From Chryseobacterium sp. MFBS3-17 (lineage in GTDB: Bacteria; Bacteroidota; Bacteroidia; Flavobacteriales; Weeksellaceae): a stretch of DNA of 64,000 bases. The stretch covers positions 1-64,000 of the forward strand of contig NZ_JAJEWK010000009.1 in the NCBI RefSeq assembly GCF_020687745.1. The letters run 5' to 3'. Shown here piece after piece: positions 17,772 through 26,084 of this stretch. Numbering within the stretch: the stretch's first letter is position 1; every line of letters starts with the position of its first letter. The notes beneath the pieces were generated by a model. The model worked only from the letters and a program-made list of their open reading frames with translations. It searched no databases and was not told where the DNA came from. The position numbers and the translations under genes are program-made.

Positions 17772-17806
17772 AAAACCTGGTGCGGTATCCGTCGCATCAG
17801 GATTTT
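17772..17806 (+). terminator. Terminator or attenuator between hcp1 and vgrG1
   Basis: AAAACCTGGTGCG (17772-17784) can pair with CGCATCAGG plus ATTTT (17793-17806), a 9-bp stem with one G-U pair and an 8-nt loop, followed by TTTTG. A similar structure lies after hcp2. Confidence 0.6.
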
Positions 17807-17926
17807 GTGTTGATTTTCAAACCTTTGAAGGTGTTCACGCTTTTGTGGTTGACTTTTTTTGGCCATCATGATAATAAATAACCCACATCACAGGTTTTAA
17901 CAGATAAACTCCAAATACAAGCTTTC

Positions 17927-20032
17927 ATGTTTCAACAAGATTCTTCAGTATCCGGTAAGATAATTACACCAAAGCGCTCCGAGTCTTCTGCACCGGCAGA
18001 TTCGGTTCAGCCGGAACTAAACTCTGCACAGAAAATCACGCAGTTTGATCAGGGTATAGCCGCAGCGTCTAAAGATGCCATGCAGAACCAAATTTGGCAA
18101 CCGCAACCTACCTCCCGGATTTATAATGCCGGAAATATTGTAAAAGATCAACTTTTCGGTATCAATCGCGTGGTAAAATTGGGTATTGTAATAGAAGGTC
18201 AGACCGTGAAGCACTTTAAACATTTCAGGCTGATACAAAGCGCACGCAAACATCATGAATTTACGGTAGAGCTGAGCCATGATGTGATGGGGAATCCGGA
18301 AAATCACCATCTGGAAGATGCCCAGAATTTTTTAGGAAAAAGAATCACGGCAATATTCCGGTACAAGGATGTCACAGACAGTGCCGAGCGGGTTTTCGTG
18401 GGGGTGATTACCGAAGTGGCATTTGCCCAGGAACAGGGAAGTCTCGGAAATATTATACTAAAGGGGTACAGCCCTACCATTCTTCTGGATGCCGCGCCGC
18501 ATACCCAAAGTTTTGGCGGGGCGCAGCCGGTAAGTCTCAGCAGTATTGCAGATCATGTGCTGAAAGAAGGACTGGAAAAAAACCGGTTTGATTACAGGAT
18601 CGCCGCGCAGTATGGCAGTCTTTCTTACAGTTCGCAATACGAGGAAACGCATTATAACTACCTGGCACGTATGGCCGAAGCCTATGGTGAGCAGTTTTAT
18701 TACGATGGCGAAGTACTTCATTTCGGGGAACTGCCGCCACAGGAAACACCGGTAGAATTAAAGTACGGGAGTAATGTACACGATATCAAAGTGGCCATGA
18801 GAGCCCTGCATGTGAGTCCCACTTTCTACGGCTATAACAGCAGTAAAGACGAAAAACTGACCACAGGACCGTCTTCCGTGCATCATAAATCAGATATTGC
18901 CCGGCGTGCCTTTGGTATTTCCGAATCTACCTTTAAAACACCTTCCCTGCGGGTGGCTCCCATTAAATCTGCAACATCTACAGATATCAGTGCATCACAG
19001 AAAGGGACGGCCGGCAGCAGGGCAGCAGATGTTTTTGTGACCACCGGCACGACCTCGGTTCCGTTCTTATATCCGGGTTGTCCGGCCAATATAGAAATGA
19101 GACAGCAGGACTCCAATAAAACATCGTTCTTTACCAAACTGATGATTACAGAAGTAACCCATGAAGTAGATGCCCGGGGTTACTATAACGGACATTTCGA
19201 AGCGATTGCGGCAGACAGTGGCTTTATGCCGAGGCCTCAGTTTGAAGTGCCGGATGCCAAACCGCAGGTGGCCCGGGTGGTTTCTAATACAGATCCTCAG
19301 AACCTGGGGCGGATTCAGGTGCAGTTTGACTGGCAAAAAGGCGCAGACAGGAGCGAATTTATCCGGGTGATGACTCCGGATGCCGGTGGCAGTGAAAAAG
19401 TGAGTGCAAACCGTGGGTTTATGGCAATTCCCGAGGTAGGAGATCAGGTGATGGTGGGTTTTCAGCATAATCACCCGGACCGGCCTTTTGCCCTGGGTGG
19501 AATGTTTCACGGAAAAGTAGGCGCAGGCGGTGGTGCGGGAAACAACATCAAAAGCCTGAGCAGCAAAAGTGGAAATATCATTTGCCTGAATGATGGCGCC
19601 GGTATAGAAATTAAAGACAGAAACGGAAACTTTGTGACCCTGAGCGGCACCGGAGATGTGACCACTCAGGTAAGCAATGACAATCAGGAAGATATCGGGA
19701 ACAGCCATACCACCAATGTTGCCACGAGATCTACAGTGAATGTAGGGAAAGACGAGAGTGTTTTTACCATGGACAATGGCGGCAATATCGGTCTGAAGAG
19801 TAACTCGGAAATAAAACTGGAGACCGGAGAAAGTTCCATCATCATGGATAGTGAAGGAAATATTACCATCAAAGGCATTAATATTACGATTGAAGGTTCC
19901 GTGGTAAAAATCAACGGATCCACATCGGTTACCGCCGATAATTCTTCAGGCTCTGCGTGCTCTGCATCGGCCATCAACATTACACCCGGAGTCATCAGCA
20001 TCAATAACCCCAATCAGGTAGATATTAATTAA
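17927..20032 (+). CDS. tssI: T6SS spike protein TssI (VgrG), copy 1
   Basis: A 701-residue VgrG. After a 50-residue Ser/Pro/Gln-rich N-terminus comes the gp27-like hub (VKLGIVIEGQTVKHFKHFRL, then FTVELSHDVMG, RVFVGVITEVAF), followed by the gp5 OB-fold (ARVVSNTDPQNLGRIQVQFDW, about residues 442-462), the conserved GDQVMVGFQHNHPDRPFALGG and a C-terminal beta-helix repeat ending with Gly- and Asn-rich short strands. No toxin extension follows the beta-helix, so effectors should attach through adaptors or tips. Its TAA overlaps the next ATG by one base, implying translational coupling. Confidence 0.92.
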   Translation: MFQQDSSVSGKIITPKRSESSAPADSVQPELNSAQKITQFDQGIAAASKDAMQNQIWQPQPTSRIYNAGNIVKDQLFGINRVVKLGIVIEGQTVKHFKHFRLIQSARKHHEFTVELSHDVMGNPENHHLEDAQNFLGKRITAIFRYKDVTDSAERVFVGVITEVAFAQEQGSLGNIILKGYSPTILLDAAPHTQSFGGAQPVSLSSIADHVLKEGLEKNRFDYRIAAQYGSLSYSSQYEETHYNYLARMAEAYGEQFYYDGEVLHFGELPPQETPVELKYGSNVHDIKVAMRALHVSPTFYGYNSSKDEKLTTGPSSVHHKSDIARRAFGISESTFKTPSLRVAPIKSATSTDISASQKGTAGSRAADVFVTTGTTSVPFLYPGCPANIEMRQQDSNKTSFFTKLMITEVTHEVDARGYYNGHFEAIAADSGFMPRPQFEVPDAKPQVARVVSNTDPQNLGRIQVQFDWQKGADRSEFIRVMTPDAGGSEKVSANRGFMAIPEVGDQVMVGFQHNHPDRPFALGGMFHGKVGAGGGAGNNIKSLSSKSGNIICLNDGAGIEIKDRNGNFVTLSGTGDVTTQVSNDNQEDIGNSHTTNVATRSTVNVGKDESVFTMDNGGNIGLKSNSEIKLETGESSIIMDSEGNITIKGINITIEGSVVKINGSTSVTADNSSGSACSASAINITPGVISINNPNQVDIN

Positions 20033-21081
20033 TGGAGTTTTACACATACCAAATACAACAAGAAGATACGCTGGAAGAACTTGCCGGGAAGCATGGTTTA
20101 GCCGTAGATGAATTGCTGGATTTTCACAATTCGCGGGCAAACCTTACCCAGCAGATTTTCAATAATGATATTCCTTACCACATTAAAAAATTGTTTTTAC
20201 CGGCTGTTGATGAGCATGCCAAAACTAAAGCTGTGAACCAGACTTCATTCAGAAATGTTGCCAGATACCGGTGTGAGCAGTCTAATGTGAGTAGGATTAA
20301 TAATGAAATCATTACGCTTTCTGCACACACCTTTTCAGAATTTCTGGTTTCTCAGGCAGAAAATGCGGAGGTTTACAATTTTGAGATGACGGATTTTACC
20401 TTTGAGGTGGACCCGGTGGTCTATGAAAAAGGATTTTTATTTGCTCAGAAATTGGAGAAGCTCAAGTTGCCGTTAACCTGTAGAATTACGGAAAACGGTC
20501 GTGCTGAAGTGTTCAATTTTAATGAAACCGGAAAGAAATGGATTGCATTCCGGGATCATGAACTTCAAAAGGATGAAATCTTTCAGCAACTTTTGGCACA
20601 GGCACCGAAACAGGCAGAAGATATAATTGTTACCGGTAATAAAGAGTTTCTGGAAAAAACTAAATTTTCAGATAATCTGGATAAAAATCTGTTTTTTCAT
20701 ATTTTTTTCAGAGCTTCCCTGGGTAGCGCACTTCAGGACTATGAACTCCATCAGTTTTCACAATTGTTTCCCAATATCTCCCTGAATACAGCGGTGGTAA
20801 AATCACTGGTGAAAGAAGATGATGACCAGGCTACTTACAGGCTTGTAGGGACCCTCAAGAGAGAAAATCTGTCGGATAATGAACTCAAAAAAAGATATGA
20901 TGAAATTTATAAGTCTGCCCTGAAGTTCAGCTATACCGAATTTGATTTTATCTACAGAATTACTTATACTGTTCATAAGGAAAGTAAACTGTTGCTGGAG
21001 GGGAAGGCTTCAATAGCCGAAAAAATAAAGAATAATTTTGAAGTCATCACAGAGTATAAAATAAAGCGCGTAGAAGTATAA
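20032..21081 (+). CDS. LysM-domain protein coupled to vgrG1, unknown function
   Basis: A 349-residue protein. Residues 1-57 form a LysM-like module (YTYQIQQEDTLEELAGKHGL, then VDELLDFHNS and an IPYHIKKLFLP end). The remaining 290 residues have mixed alpha/beta character with no enzyme motif I recognise, no signal peptide and no membrane helix. In T6SS and phage systems, cytoplasmic LysM proteins often act as adaptors joining spike and cargo, and the one-base overlap with vgrG1 supports a fixed ratio to VgrG. A role as effector or chaperone remains open. Confidence 0.75.
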   Translation: MEFYTYQIQQEDTLEELAGKHGLAVDELLDFHNSRANLTQQIFNNDIPYHIKKLFLPAVDEHAKTKAVNQTSFRNVARYRCEQSNVSRINNEIITLSAHTFSEFLVSQAENAEVYNFEMTDFTFEVDPVVYEKGFLFAQKLEKLKLPLTCRITENGRAEVFNFNETGKKWIAFRDHELQKDEIFQQLLAQAPKQAEDIIVTGNKEFLEKTKFSDNLDKNLFFHIFFRASLGSALQDYELHQFSQLFPNISLNTAVVKSLVKEDDDQATYRLVGTLKRENLSDNELKKRYDEIYKSALKFSYTEFDFIYRITYTVHKESKLLLEGKASIAEKIKNNFEVITEYKIKRVEV

Positions 21082-21088
21082 TTGAATT

Positions 21089-21685
21089 ATGGAAAATCAG
21101 TATCAATTCAGGCAATTCAGCCTCACGGTTTGGATGGTTTCTTTAGCCTTATTTTTTGCAGGATTATTGCTTTTTGTGACCAGCGAGGGTATCTACCGAT
21201 TGTTTAGCAATACAACACAGCAAACACTTACTTTAATTTTTATTTTGTCTGCTGCGTTTTTTCTGGTAATGGCCATCAATATCAGATGTTCCAAAGTCAT
21301 CTCGGTCATGACCGCTCCGGATTCCCTGGAATTTACCACGGTGCAAACCGGGAAAAAAACGGTCATCGCAAATGATGAGGTTGTCAATTACAGTTTCAAT
21401 ACTACCAAAAAAGGGCTGCTGGATATACTTCGGGTGAATGTTAATGGCAAAAACAGATATTTCTGGCTGGGCGCACTGAGTCTGACCGGGCGGAATGAGA
21501 GGGATGCACTTCATAAAGAAAAGCTGCATGAAGGGCTTCAGGAGACCATGGCATCCAAAAGAAAAAAAACAGGGATGGATGCTTTCATTTTGTTTGCGGC
21601 AACCCGGCTTCCTTATATTGTAATAGCTGTGATTTTTCTCAGTTTGTTGGGTTTTTTAGCCTACTTTATCATCGGTTTGCAGTAA
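21089..21685 (+). CDS. Three-helix membrane protein in the vgrG1 effector module
   Basis: A 198-residue protein following the LysM gene by 7 bp. Two hydrophobic segments near the N-terminus (about residues 12-30 and 44-62) and one at the C-terminus (about 172-194) suggest three membrane passes, with a soluble middle (about 65-165) holding beta-strand patterns and RYFWLGALSLTGRNERDAL. No family is recognised. Being an integral membrane protein just before a membrane-helix-containing PAAR-like effector candidate, it could be the immunity protein; this is inference from order only. Confidence 0.7.
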   Translation: MENQYQFRQFSLTVWMVSLALFFAGLLLFVTSEGIYRLFSNTTQQTLTLIFILSAAFFLVMAINIRCSKVISVMTAPDSLEFTTVQTGKKTVIANDEVVNYSFNTTKKGLLDILRVNVNGKNRYFWLGALSLTGRNERDALHKEKLHEGLQETMASKRKKTGMDAFILFAATRLPYIVIAVIFLSLLGFLAYFIIGLQ

Positions 21686-21747
21686 TAGCATCGTATCCGG
21701 AAGTGAGGTAAAGCGACATCGTTATACAGTTGTCCGGGGGCAATAGA

Positions 21748-21783
21748 ATGGCAAAAAATAAATAGGAGATTACTTTTTGCCAT
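21748..21783. other. Perfect 10-bp inverted repeat between vgrG1 module and PAAR-like gene
   Basis: ATGGCAAAAA (21748-21757) and TTTTTGCCAT (21774-21783) are exact inverted arms around a 16-nt spacer. It may be a weak terminator for the upstream operon or a binding site; the intergenic stretch 21686-21884 holds nothing else recognisable. Confidence 0.5.
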
Positions 21784-21884
21784 GAATTTAAAAATGATGA
21801 AAAGTATCATTTAACCGGAAATGTGACCTGCACTGCAATCAGTGTGGTGTTTTTCAGGATATCTAATTTATAATTTAAAACGGT

Positions 21885-23249
21885 ATGGCAGTATCATATA
21901 TTCCTCAGGACAAAGTTTTTGCGGTATGTACCAATCAACTTAGTGCAACTCCGCAGAAATTTTCATACAGCAGAACCCGCGCAAATGTATTTTATGAAAG
22001 CAGTAAACAGCCGATACTTACGGTTGATGACAAAAATGTAATGGTGGAATTTACCTGTAAGTCTCCTGCCAATCTTGCGGGTACCTTGCTGGCTTTCGGT
22101 GCAGGGCTTGCTGTGGGCGCACTTGTCTTTTTATCGGGTCCTGTAGGGTGGATTGCTTTTGGTGTCGGTGCGGCTGTTTTTGCAGCAGGTGCTGTTGTGA
22201 CCATACAGGCGGTAACACATAAGTGTACAGATCCTTTGAACAGTGGAAACTGGTTGCTGGCTCATAACAGTGTGAAAATTAATGGTGCCTCTGCCATTAC
22301 CCGTTCATCTATCCTGAAATGTGGGAATGGTGGCATTCTTACACCTTTCTTTGATGAAGCCTCAGCCGCTGCAGCTGCCAGCTCTATTGCGAATAAAAAC
22401 AGATGGGAATTAGGCATCAATGTGGTGGCCTCTCTGGGTGCCGGATTTTTTCTTCCTGCCGCATTTTCCGGATTTGGGGCTGCATCTCTGGCCGGGAAAG
22501 TATGGATGGCGGGGGGCAGGTTTATTGCCGGTTTTGCCATTTTCAGCGGAATCAACTATGCGGCAAAGGGTGGCATGAGATGGGGGCACGAAAATTTTGG
22601 TGATGTGAAAGATAATGTTACCTATGACCGCATGAACAACCATTCTGAAGTGGTAATGAATCAGGAAACCGGCGAGATGCAGACCGTAGATATAGACCGG
22701 AATAATCTGTTCGGGATGTCAAAGCCGGATGATCTGGTGCAGGACTTCGAAGATATTCTTGAAGTAAAAAAGGAACAAGGGCCATGGTATAAAGTTTCGT
22801 CGTATAAAACGGTCTCTGTGGCGGGCAAAATCACCGGCGTGGTAGAGTCAGGGCGCATTCATGCAGCAGACCTGGATTTGCAGAGACGGCTGCAAAGTCT
22901 GGAAGGCCTCTCCCGGCAACAGTTGAGAAACAATGCTCAGGCCAGACAGTTATTGAATGATCTGAATAATGGCCGCTATCCGGAGTGGAGAAGTGCCGCC
23001 TCGCACTATAATCCGGGCAGAATGAATCCGAGTATGGTGGATGACGGTCGAACCGTTGCAGCAAACCATTCTGCGCAAAGTTTAAAAAATCTGAAATCCA
23101 ATACTTTTCAGGGAGCACTGTTCCTCATTCCTTTTTTGGGAACCATTTTATCTGAAGAAGCCAGAGTAGACCTCGCTCAGGGAATGGCTGCCGATCTGGC
23201 AGCAGCACCCGGGGGTAGTAAACTGGTGGCAAAGACACCCGTAGATTGA
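21885..23249 (+). CDS. PAAR-like protein interrupted by membrane helices, candidate effector
   Basis: A 454-residue protein. Residues 1-60 resemble the first half of a PAAR-like fold (VFAVCTNQLSA, VMVEFTCKS). A hydrophobic hairpin of about residues 63-82 and 87-109 follows, then the second half: CTDPLNSGNW and NSVKINGASAITRSSILKCGNGG (about 128-150), a pattern typical of DUF4280-like tips. A second hydrophobic block spans about 176-226. Residues 230-454 are soluble with no recognised toxin domain and end ILSEEARVDLAQGMAAD. It probably caps VgrG1 and carries a C-terminal or membrane-active effector part. No immunity gene follows before hcp2. Confidence 0.7.
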   Translation: MAVSYIPQDKVFAVCTNQLSATPQKFSYSRTRANVFYESSKQPILTVDDKNVMVEFTCKSPANLAGTLLAFGAGLAVGALVFLSGPVGWIAFGVGAAVFAAGAVVTIQAVTHKCTDPLNSGNWLLAHNSVKINGASAITRSSILKCGNGGILTPFFDEASAAAAASSIANKNRWELGINVVASLGAGFFLPAAFSGFGAASLAGKVWMAGGRFIAGFAIFSGINYAAKGGMRWGHENFGDVKDNVTYDRMNNHSEVVMNQETGEMQTVDIDRNNLFGMSKPDDLVQDFEDILEVKKEQGPWYKVSSYKTVSVAGKITGVVESGRIHAADLDLQRRLQSLEGLSRQQLRNNAQARQLLNDLNNGRYPEWRSAASHYNPGRMNPSMVDDGRTVAANHSAQSLKNLKSNTFQGALFLIPFLGTILSEEARVDLAQGMAADLAAAPGGSKLVAKTPVD

Positions 23250-23413
23250 TGTCTTTGACAAGTAATGGGGAGGTTTTCCTATTCTTGTGCCGGAATTCTT
23301 CTTTTAAGCAGCGCTTCTCAGGCCCTTTGTGTAGCCTGTTCGCGTGCTTTTTCTGCTGAATTTGCAGTGTTTTATTTCTTTTTATTGCTAAACGGTAATC
23401 TTTTCTTGATTTT

Positions 23414-23459
23414 GTCGTAAAATTACTACAATGATTGTTGAGTTGAGTGATTAACTTTG
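23414..23459 (+). promoter_or_regulatory. hcp2 promoter with dyad operator
   Basis: GTCGTA-AAAT-TACTAC (23414-23429) precedes TAACTTTG (23452-23459) with the first bases 38 bp apart, exactly as at hcp1. The dyad is identical to that of hcp1 although most of the surrounding upstream sequence is not. The rest of 23250-23503 holds no gene. Confidence 0.75.
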
Positions 23460-23503
23460 AAGTAATCAATAAGATTAATTAACTAAAAAAAAAGTGATTC
23501 ATT

Positions 23504-23911
23504 ATGGCAGCAAACAATTCCAGAGGGCTACTAAGATTTAATGGTGGCCAAGACCAGAAAGTATTAAAACTGAACTACAGCGTAAGCAGAACGACCGATG
23601 TTTCGGGGCGCGTGGCGTCTGATCCGTCTAATGCTTTAATCAAAGTAACCATAGAGGCTACGGAGAGTTCTACGATTTTGGAGAGCCTACTCAATGGCAA
23701 GTATAAACCCACTGTGGGCGAGATTACCTTTAACAAAGCCCACGAAGAAGGTGAACTGATCAAGCTGAAGTGGGAAAACGGCTATGTGATTCAGCACGAA
23801 GTAGATTTTGATGCGCTGAATGATAATAATATGCTGGTTTCCTTTGTGGTGAGTGCAGAAGGGATAGACTACGGCACCGCCTCCTATGCCGGCATCTGGC
23901 CCGGCGCATAG
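23504..23911 (+). CDS. tssD: T6SS tube protein TssD (Hcp), copy 2
   Basis: A 135-residue paralogue of the hcp1 product, starting MAANNSRGLLRFNGG and ending YAGIWPGA. Protein differences from copy 1 are few: K13R, E18Q, I-to-V in MLVSFVV, and about eight residues in the last 25. At DNA level, the first 165 nt and a 75-nt stretch near the end are almost identical, whereas a middle stretch of about 105 nt has many synonymous changes, a mosaic pattern. It heads a second tube-spike-effector module (hcp2, vgrG2, tle1-like, lipoprotein). Confidence 0.92.
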   Translation: MAANNSRGLLRFNGGQDQKVLKLNYSVSRTTDVSGRVASDPSNALIKVTIEATESSTILESLLNGKYKPTVGEITFNKAHEEGELIKLKWENGYVIQHEVDFDALNDNNMLVSFVVSAEGIDYGTASYAGIWPGA

Positions 23912-23934
23912 CGCAGTACCGCACAGCAAAGGAA

Positions 23935-23983
23935 AATAATCCTGATGTTTCTGCACCAGCGTGGCGGGCACATCGGGATTATT
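23935..23983 (+). terminator. Attenuator-like hairpin between hcp2 and vgrG2
   Basis: AATAATCCTGATGT (23935-23948) pairs with ACATCGGGATTATT (23970-23983), 14 bp with one G-U pair. It occupies the same place as the hairpin after hcp1, but lacks a clear U-tract, so it could also be an mRNA 3'-end stabiliser. Confidence 0.5.
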
Positions 23984-24039
23984 GTACGTAGCGGACATGC
24001 GGCGGGAGAACGGCCGTGCAACCGCAGCGAACCGGTGAA

Positions 24040-24058
24040 CCACGGCTGTGGGCCGTGG
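24040..24058. repeat. GC-rich hairpin, possible REP-like element
   Basis: CCACGGC (24040-24046) and GCCGTGG (24052-24058) form a perfect 7-bp stem. The core resembles the CCCACGG/CCGTGGG hairpin at 39087-39118, but there is no long shared sequence. Confidence 0.3.
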
Positions 24059-24122
24059 CTTCCAAAGTATTTATTTTGAACGAGTTCAAAATTCATCAAC
24101 CCCCCTTACAAAACATCAGACT

Positions 24123-26081
24123 ATGGCGACATCTTCTACAAAAAACGGATTCCAGTATAAGCCGGACAGCAGCGCTTCGGCCATTAAAGATAACGAACTT
24201 TCGGGCATCAACCGTGTGGTGAAACTCAAGGTGGTGGTAGATGGCAGGGTGGTGAAGGGCTTCAAGCATTTTTCACTTCAGCAGCACAGCACGCGGCATC
24301 ACCGGTTCGAGATGATTCTGGATCATGACACCCTGGGCGGGCGCGAGAGCCACCTGCTGGAGTCCAGCAATGATTTTCTGGGCAAGCGCCTCACGGTGGT
24401 TTTCACCTATAAAGATGTGCCTCAGAGTCCGGAGCGCACCTTTGTGGGAGTCATCACAGAGGTGGGCTACCTTCAGGAACAGGGCAATCTGGGGAATATC
24501 GTACTCTCTGGGTACAGCCCTACCATTTTGCTGGACGGGGCACCCCATACGCAGAGTTTCGGGGGCGAAGAACCGGTTCAACTGAGCATGATTGCGCAGG
24601 AAGTCATTAAACAAGGAATCGATTCCCGGAGTTTTGATGTGCGCGTAGATGCCCATGACTACTCAGAAATTGTGTACAGTGCGCAGTACCGGGAAACCCA
24701 TTATAACTACCTGTGCCGCATGGCTGCTGCCTATGGGGAACAGTTTTATTACGACGGAGAGGTGCTGCACTTCGGCAAACTTCCGCCCGGGAACAAGCCG
24801 GTAGAGCTGATCTACGGGCGCAACATCAGCGATATAAAAGTAGAACTGAAGGCGGTACATACCCGTCCGGAATTTTATGGCTATAACAGCAGCGCCCATG
24901 CACGGCTCACCTCTGGTGAGACGCCGGTGAAACACGTGAGTGACCTGGCTCGTACGGCCTATGCCCATAATGAAAAAATTTACAAAACTCCGTCCCGGCA
25001 GGTGGCCCCCATCCGTGCGGTGACGGACAAGGATGTGGTAAATTCCCAGCAGAGCAGCGCGGGAATGGCTGCGGCAGAGGTTTTCTGTGTCAGCGGCCAT
25101 ACCAGCATTCCGTTTCTGTACCCGGGTTGCGTGGCCGATGTGCAGATGCGCAAGGAGTCCAGCAATCAGACCTCGTACTTCACGCGGGTGATGATTACCG
25201 AAATCAGCCACGAGGTAGACAAGCTGGGTCGCTACCAGGGCCGCTTTACCGCCATAGCCAGTGATACGGGTTACCTGCCCAGACCGGAATATACCGAGCC
25301 GGTCGCACAGCCGCAGGTGGCCACGGTAATCTCTAATGCAGACCCTCTGGGACAGGGTCGTGTAGCGGTAAAGTTCGACTGGCAACTGCATGAGGTCACC
25401 AGTTTCATCCGGATGATGAGTCCCGATGCCGGTGGCACAGATCAGATCACTCAGAACCGGGGCTACGTGGCAATTCCGGAGGTAGGCGATCAGGTGATGG
25501 TGGGCTTCGTGCATCACCACCCGGACCGGCCCTTTGTAATGGGCGGCATGTTCCACGGCAAAACAGGACTGGGCGGGGGCGCGGAGAACCATATGCGATC
25601 CATTCAGACGAAAAGCGGAATCCGGGTACTGATGAATGATGCTGAAAAAAGCGTTACCATTCTGGATCCCAGCGGAAACACTTATTTTATGGACGGAAAC
25701 GGAAATATTTCTGTCACCGCACCCAAAGATATCAATCTTACGGCCGGCGCCAATATGAATATCAGTGTAGGACAGAATATGACCACCACCGTGGGAGCCA
25801 ACCAGACCAATACCGTGGGGATGAATAAATCCGATACGGTCACCATGAATTATAATGAGAGTGTGGGTGCTATGAAAAATGTCGCGGTTGCCGGCAGTTT
25901 TTTTACGAATGTTACAGGCAAACTTACCCAGTACATTAAAGGAGATATGGAGTTCTTTGGCGAGAAAGAACACAAACTGACTACCCTGAAAGGGGTGCAA
26001 GTAAGCAGTCAGGGAAAAATAGAGCAGCATTCCGAAAAAGAAGTTCAGAATAATAGTGGGGAGCAATCTAAAAATTATTAG
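24123..26081 (+). CDS. tssI: T6SS spike protein TssI (VgrG), copy 2
   Basis: The ATG at 24123 (MATSSTKNGFQYKPDSS) yields 652 residues; an in-frame GTG at 24048 runs through the preceding hairpin and is unlikely. Hub segments (VVKLKVVVDGRVVKGFKHF, FEMILDHDTLGG, RTFVGVITEVGYLQ) are followed by the OB-fold (ATVISNADPLGQGRVAVKFDW), GDQVMVGFVHHHPDRPFVMGG and a long beta-helix with TVGANQTNTVGMNKSDTV-like repeats. Hub and spike closely match VgrG1, but N-terminus and beta-helix tip differ, which should change cargo choice. Coding sequence is visibly richer in G+C than the neighbouring effector gene. Confidence 0.92.
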   Translation: MATSSTKNGFQYKPDSSASAIKDNELSGINRVVKLKVVVDGRVVKGFKHFSLQQHSTRHHRFEMILDHDTLGGRESHLLESSNDFLGKRLTVVFTYKDVPQSPERTFVGVITEVGYLQEQGNLGNIVLSGYSPTILLDGAPHTQSFGGEEPVQLSMIAQEVIKQGIDSRSFDVRVDAHDYSEIVYSAQYRETHYNYLCRMAAAYGEQFYYDGEVLHFGKLPPGNKPVELIYGRNISDIKVELKAVHTRPEFYGYNSSAHARLTSGETPVKHVSDLARTAYAHNEKIYKTPSRQVAPIRAVTDKDVVNSQQSSAGMAAAEVFCVSGHTSIPFLYPGCVADVQMRKESSNQTSYFTRVMITEISHEVDKLGRYQGRFTAIASDTGYLPRPEYTEPVAQPQVATVISNADPLGQGRVAVKFDWQLHEVTSFIRMMSPDAGGTDQITQNRGYVAIPEVGDQVMVGFVHHHPDRPFVMGGMFHGKTGLGGGAENHMRSIQTKSGIRVLMNDAEKSVTILDPSGNTYFMDGNGNISVTAPKDINLTAGANMNISVGQNMTTTVGANQTNTVGMNKSDTVTMNYNESVGAMKNVAVAGSFFTNVTGKLTQYIKGDMEFFGEKEHKLTTLKGVQVSSQGKIEQHSEKEVQNNSGEQSKNY

Positions 26082-26084
26082 ATC

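Noticed and set aside
19067-19708. Minus-strand open frame of 213 codons opposite vgrG1
   Set aside because: Antisense to conserved VgrG hub and OB-fold; no independent start region or domain.
24663-26066. Minus-strand open frame of 467 codons opposite vgrG2
   Set aside because: Long antisense frames are expected in G/C-rich coding sequence; the product is His-rich with no family pattern.
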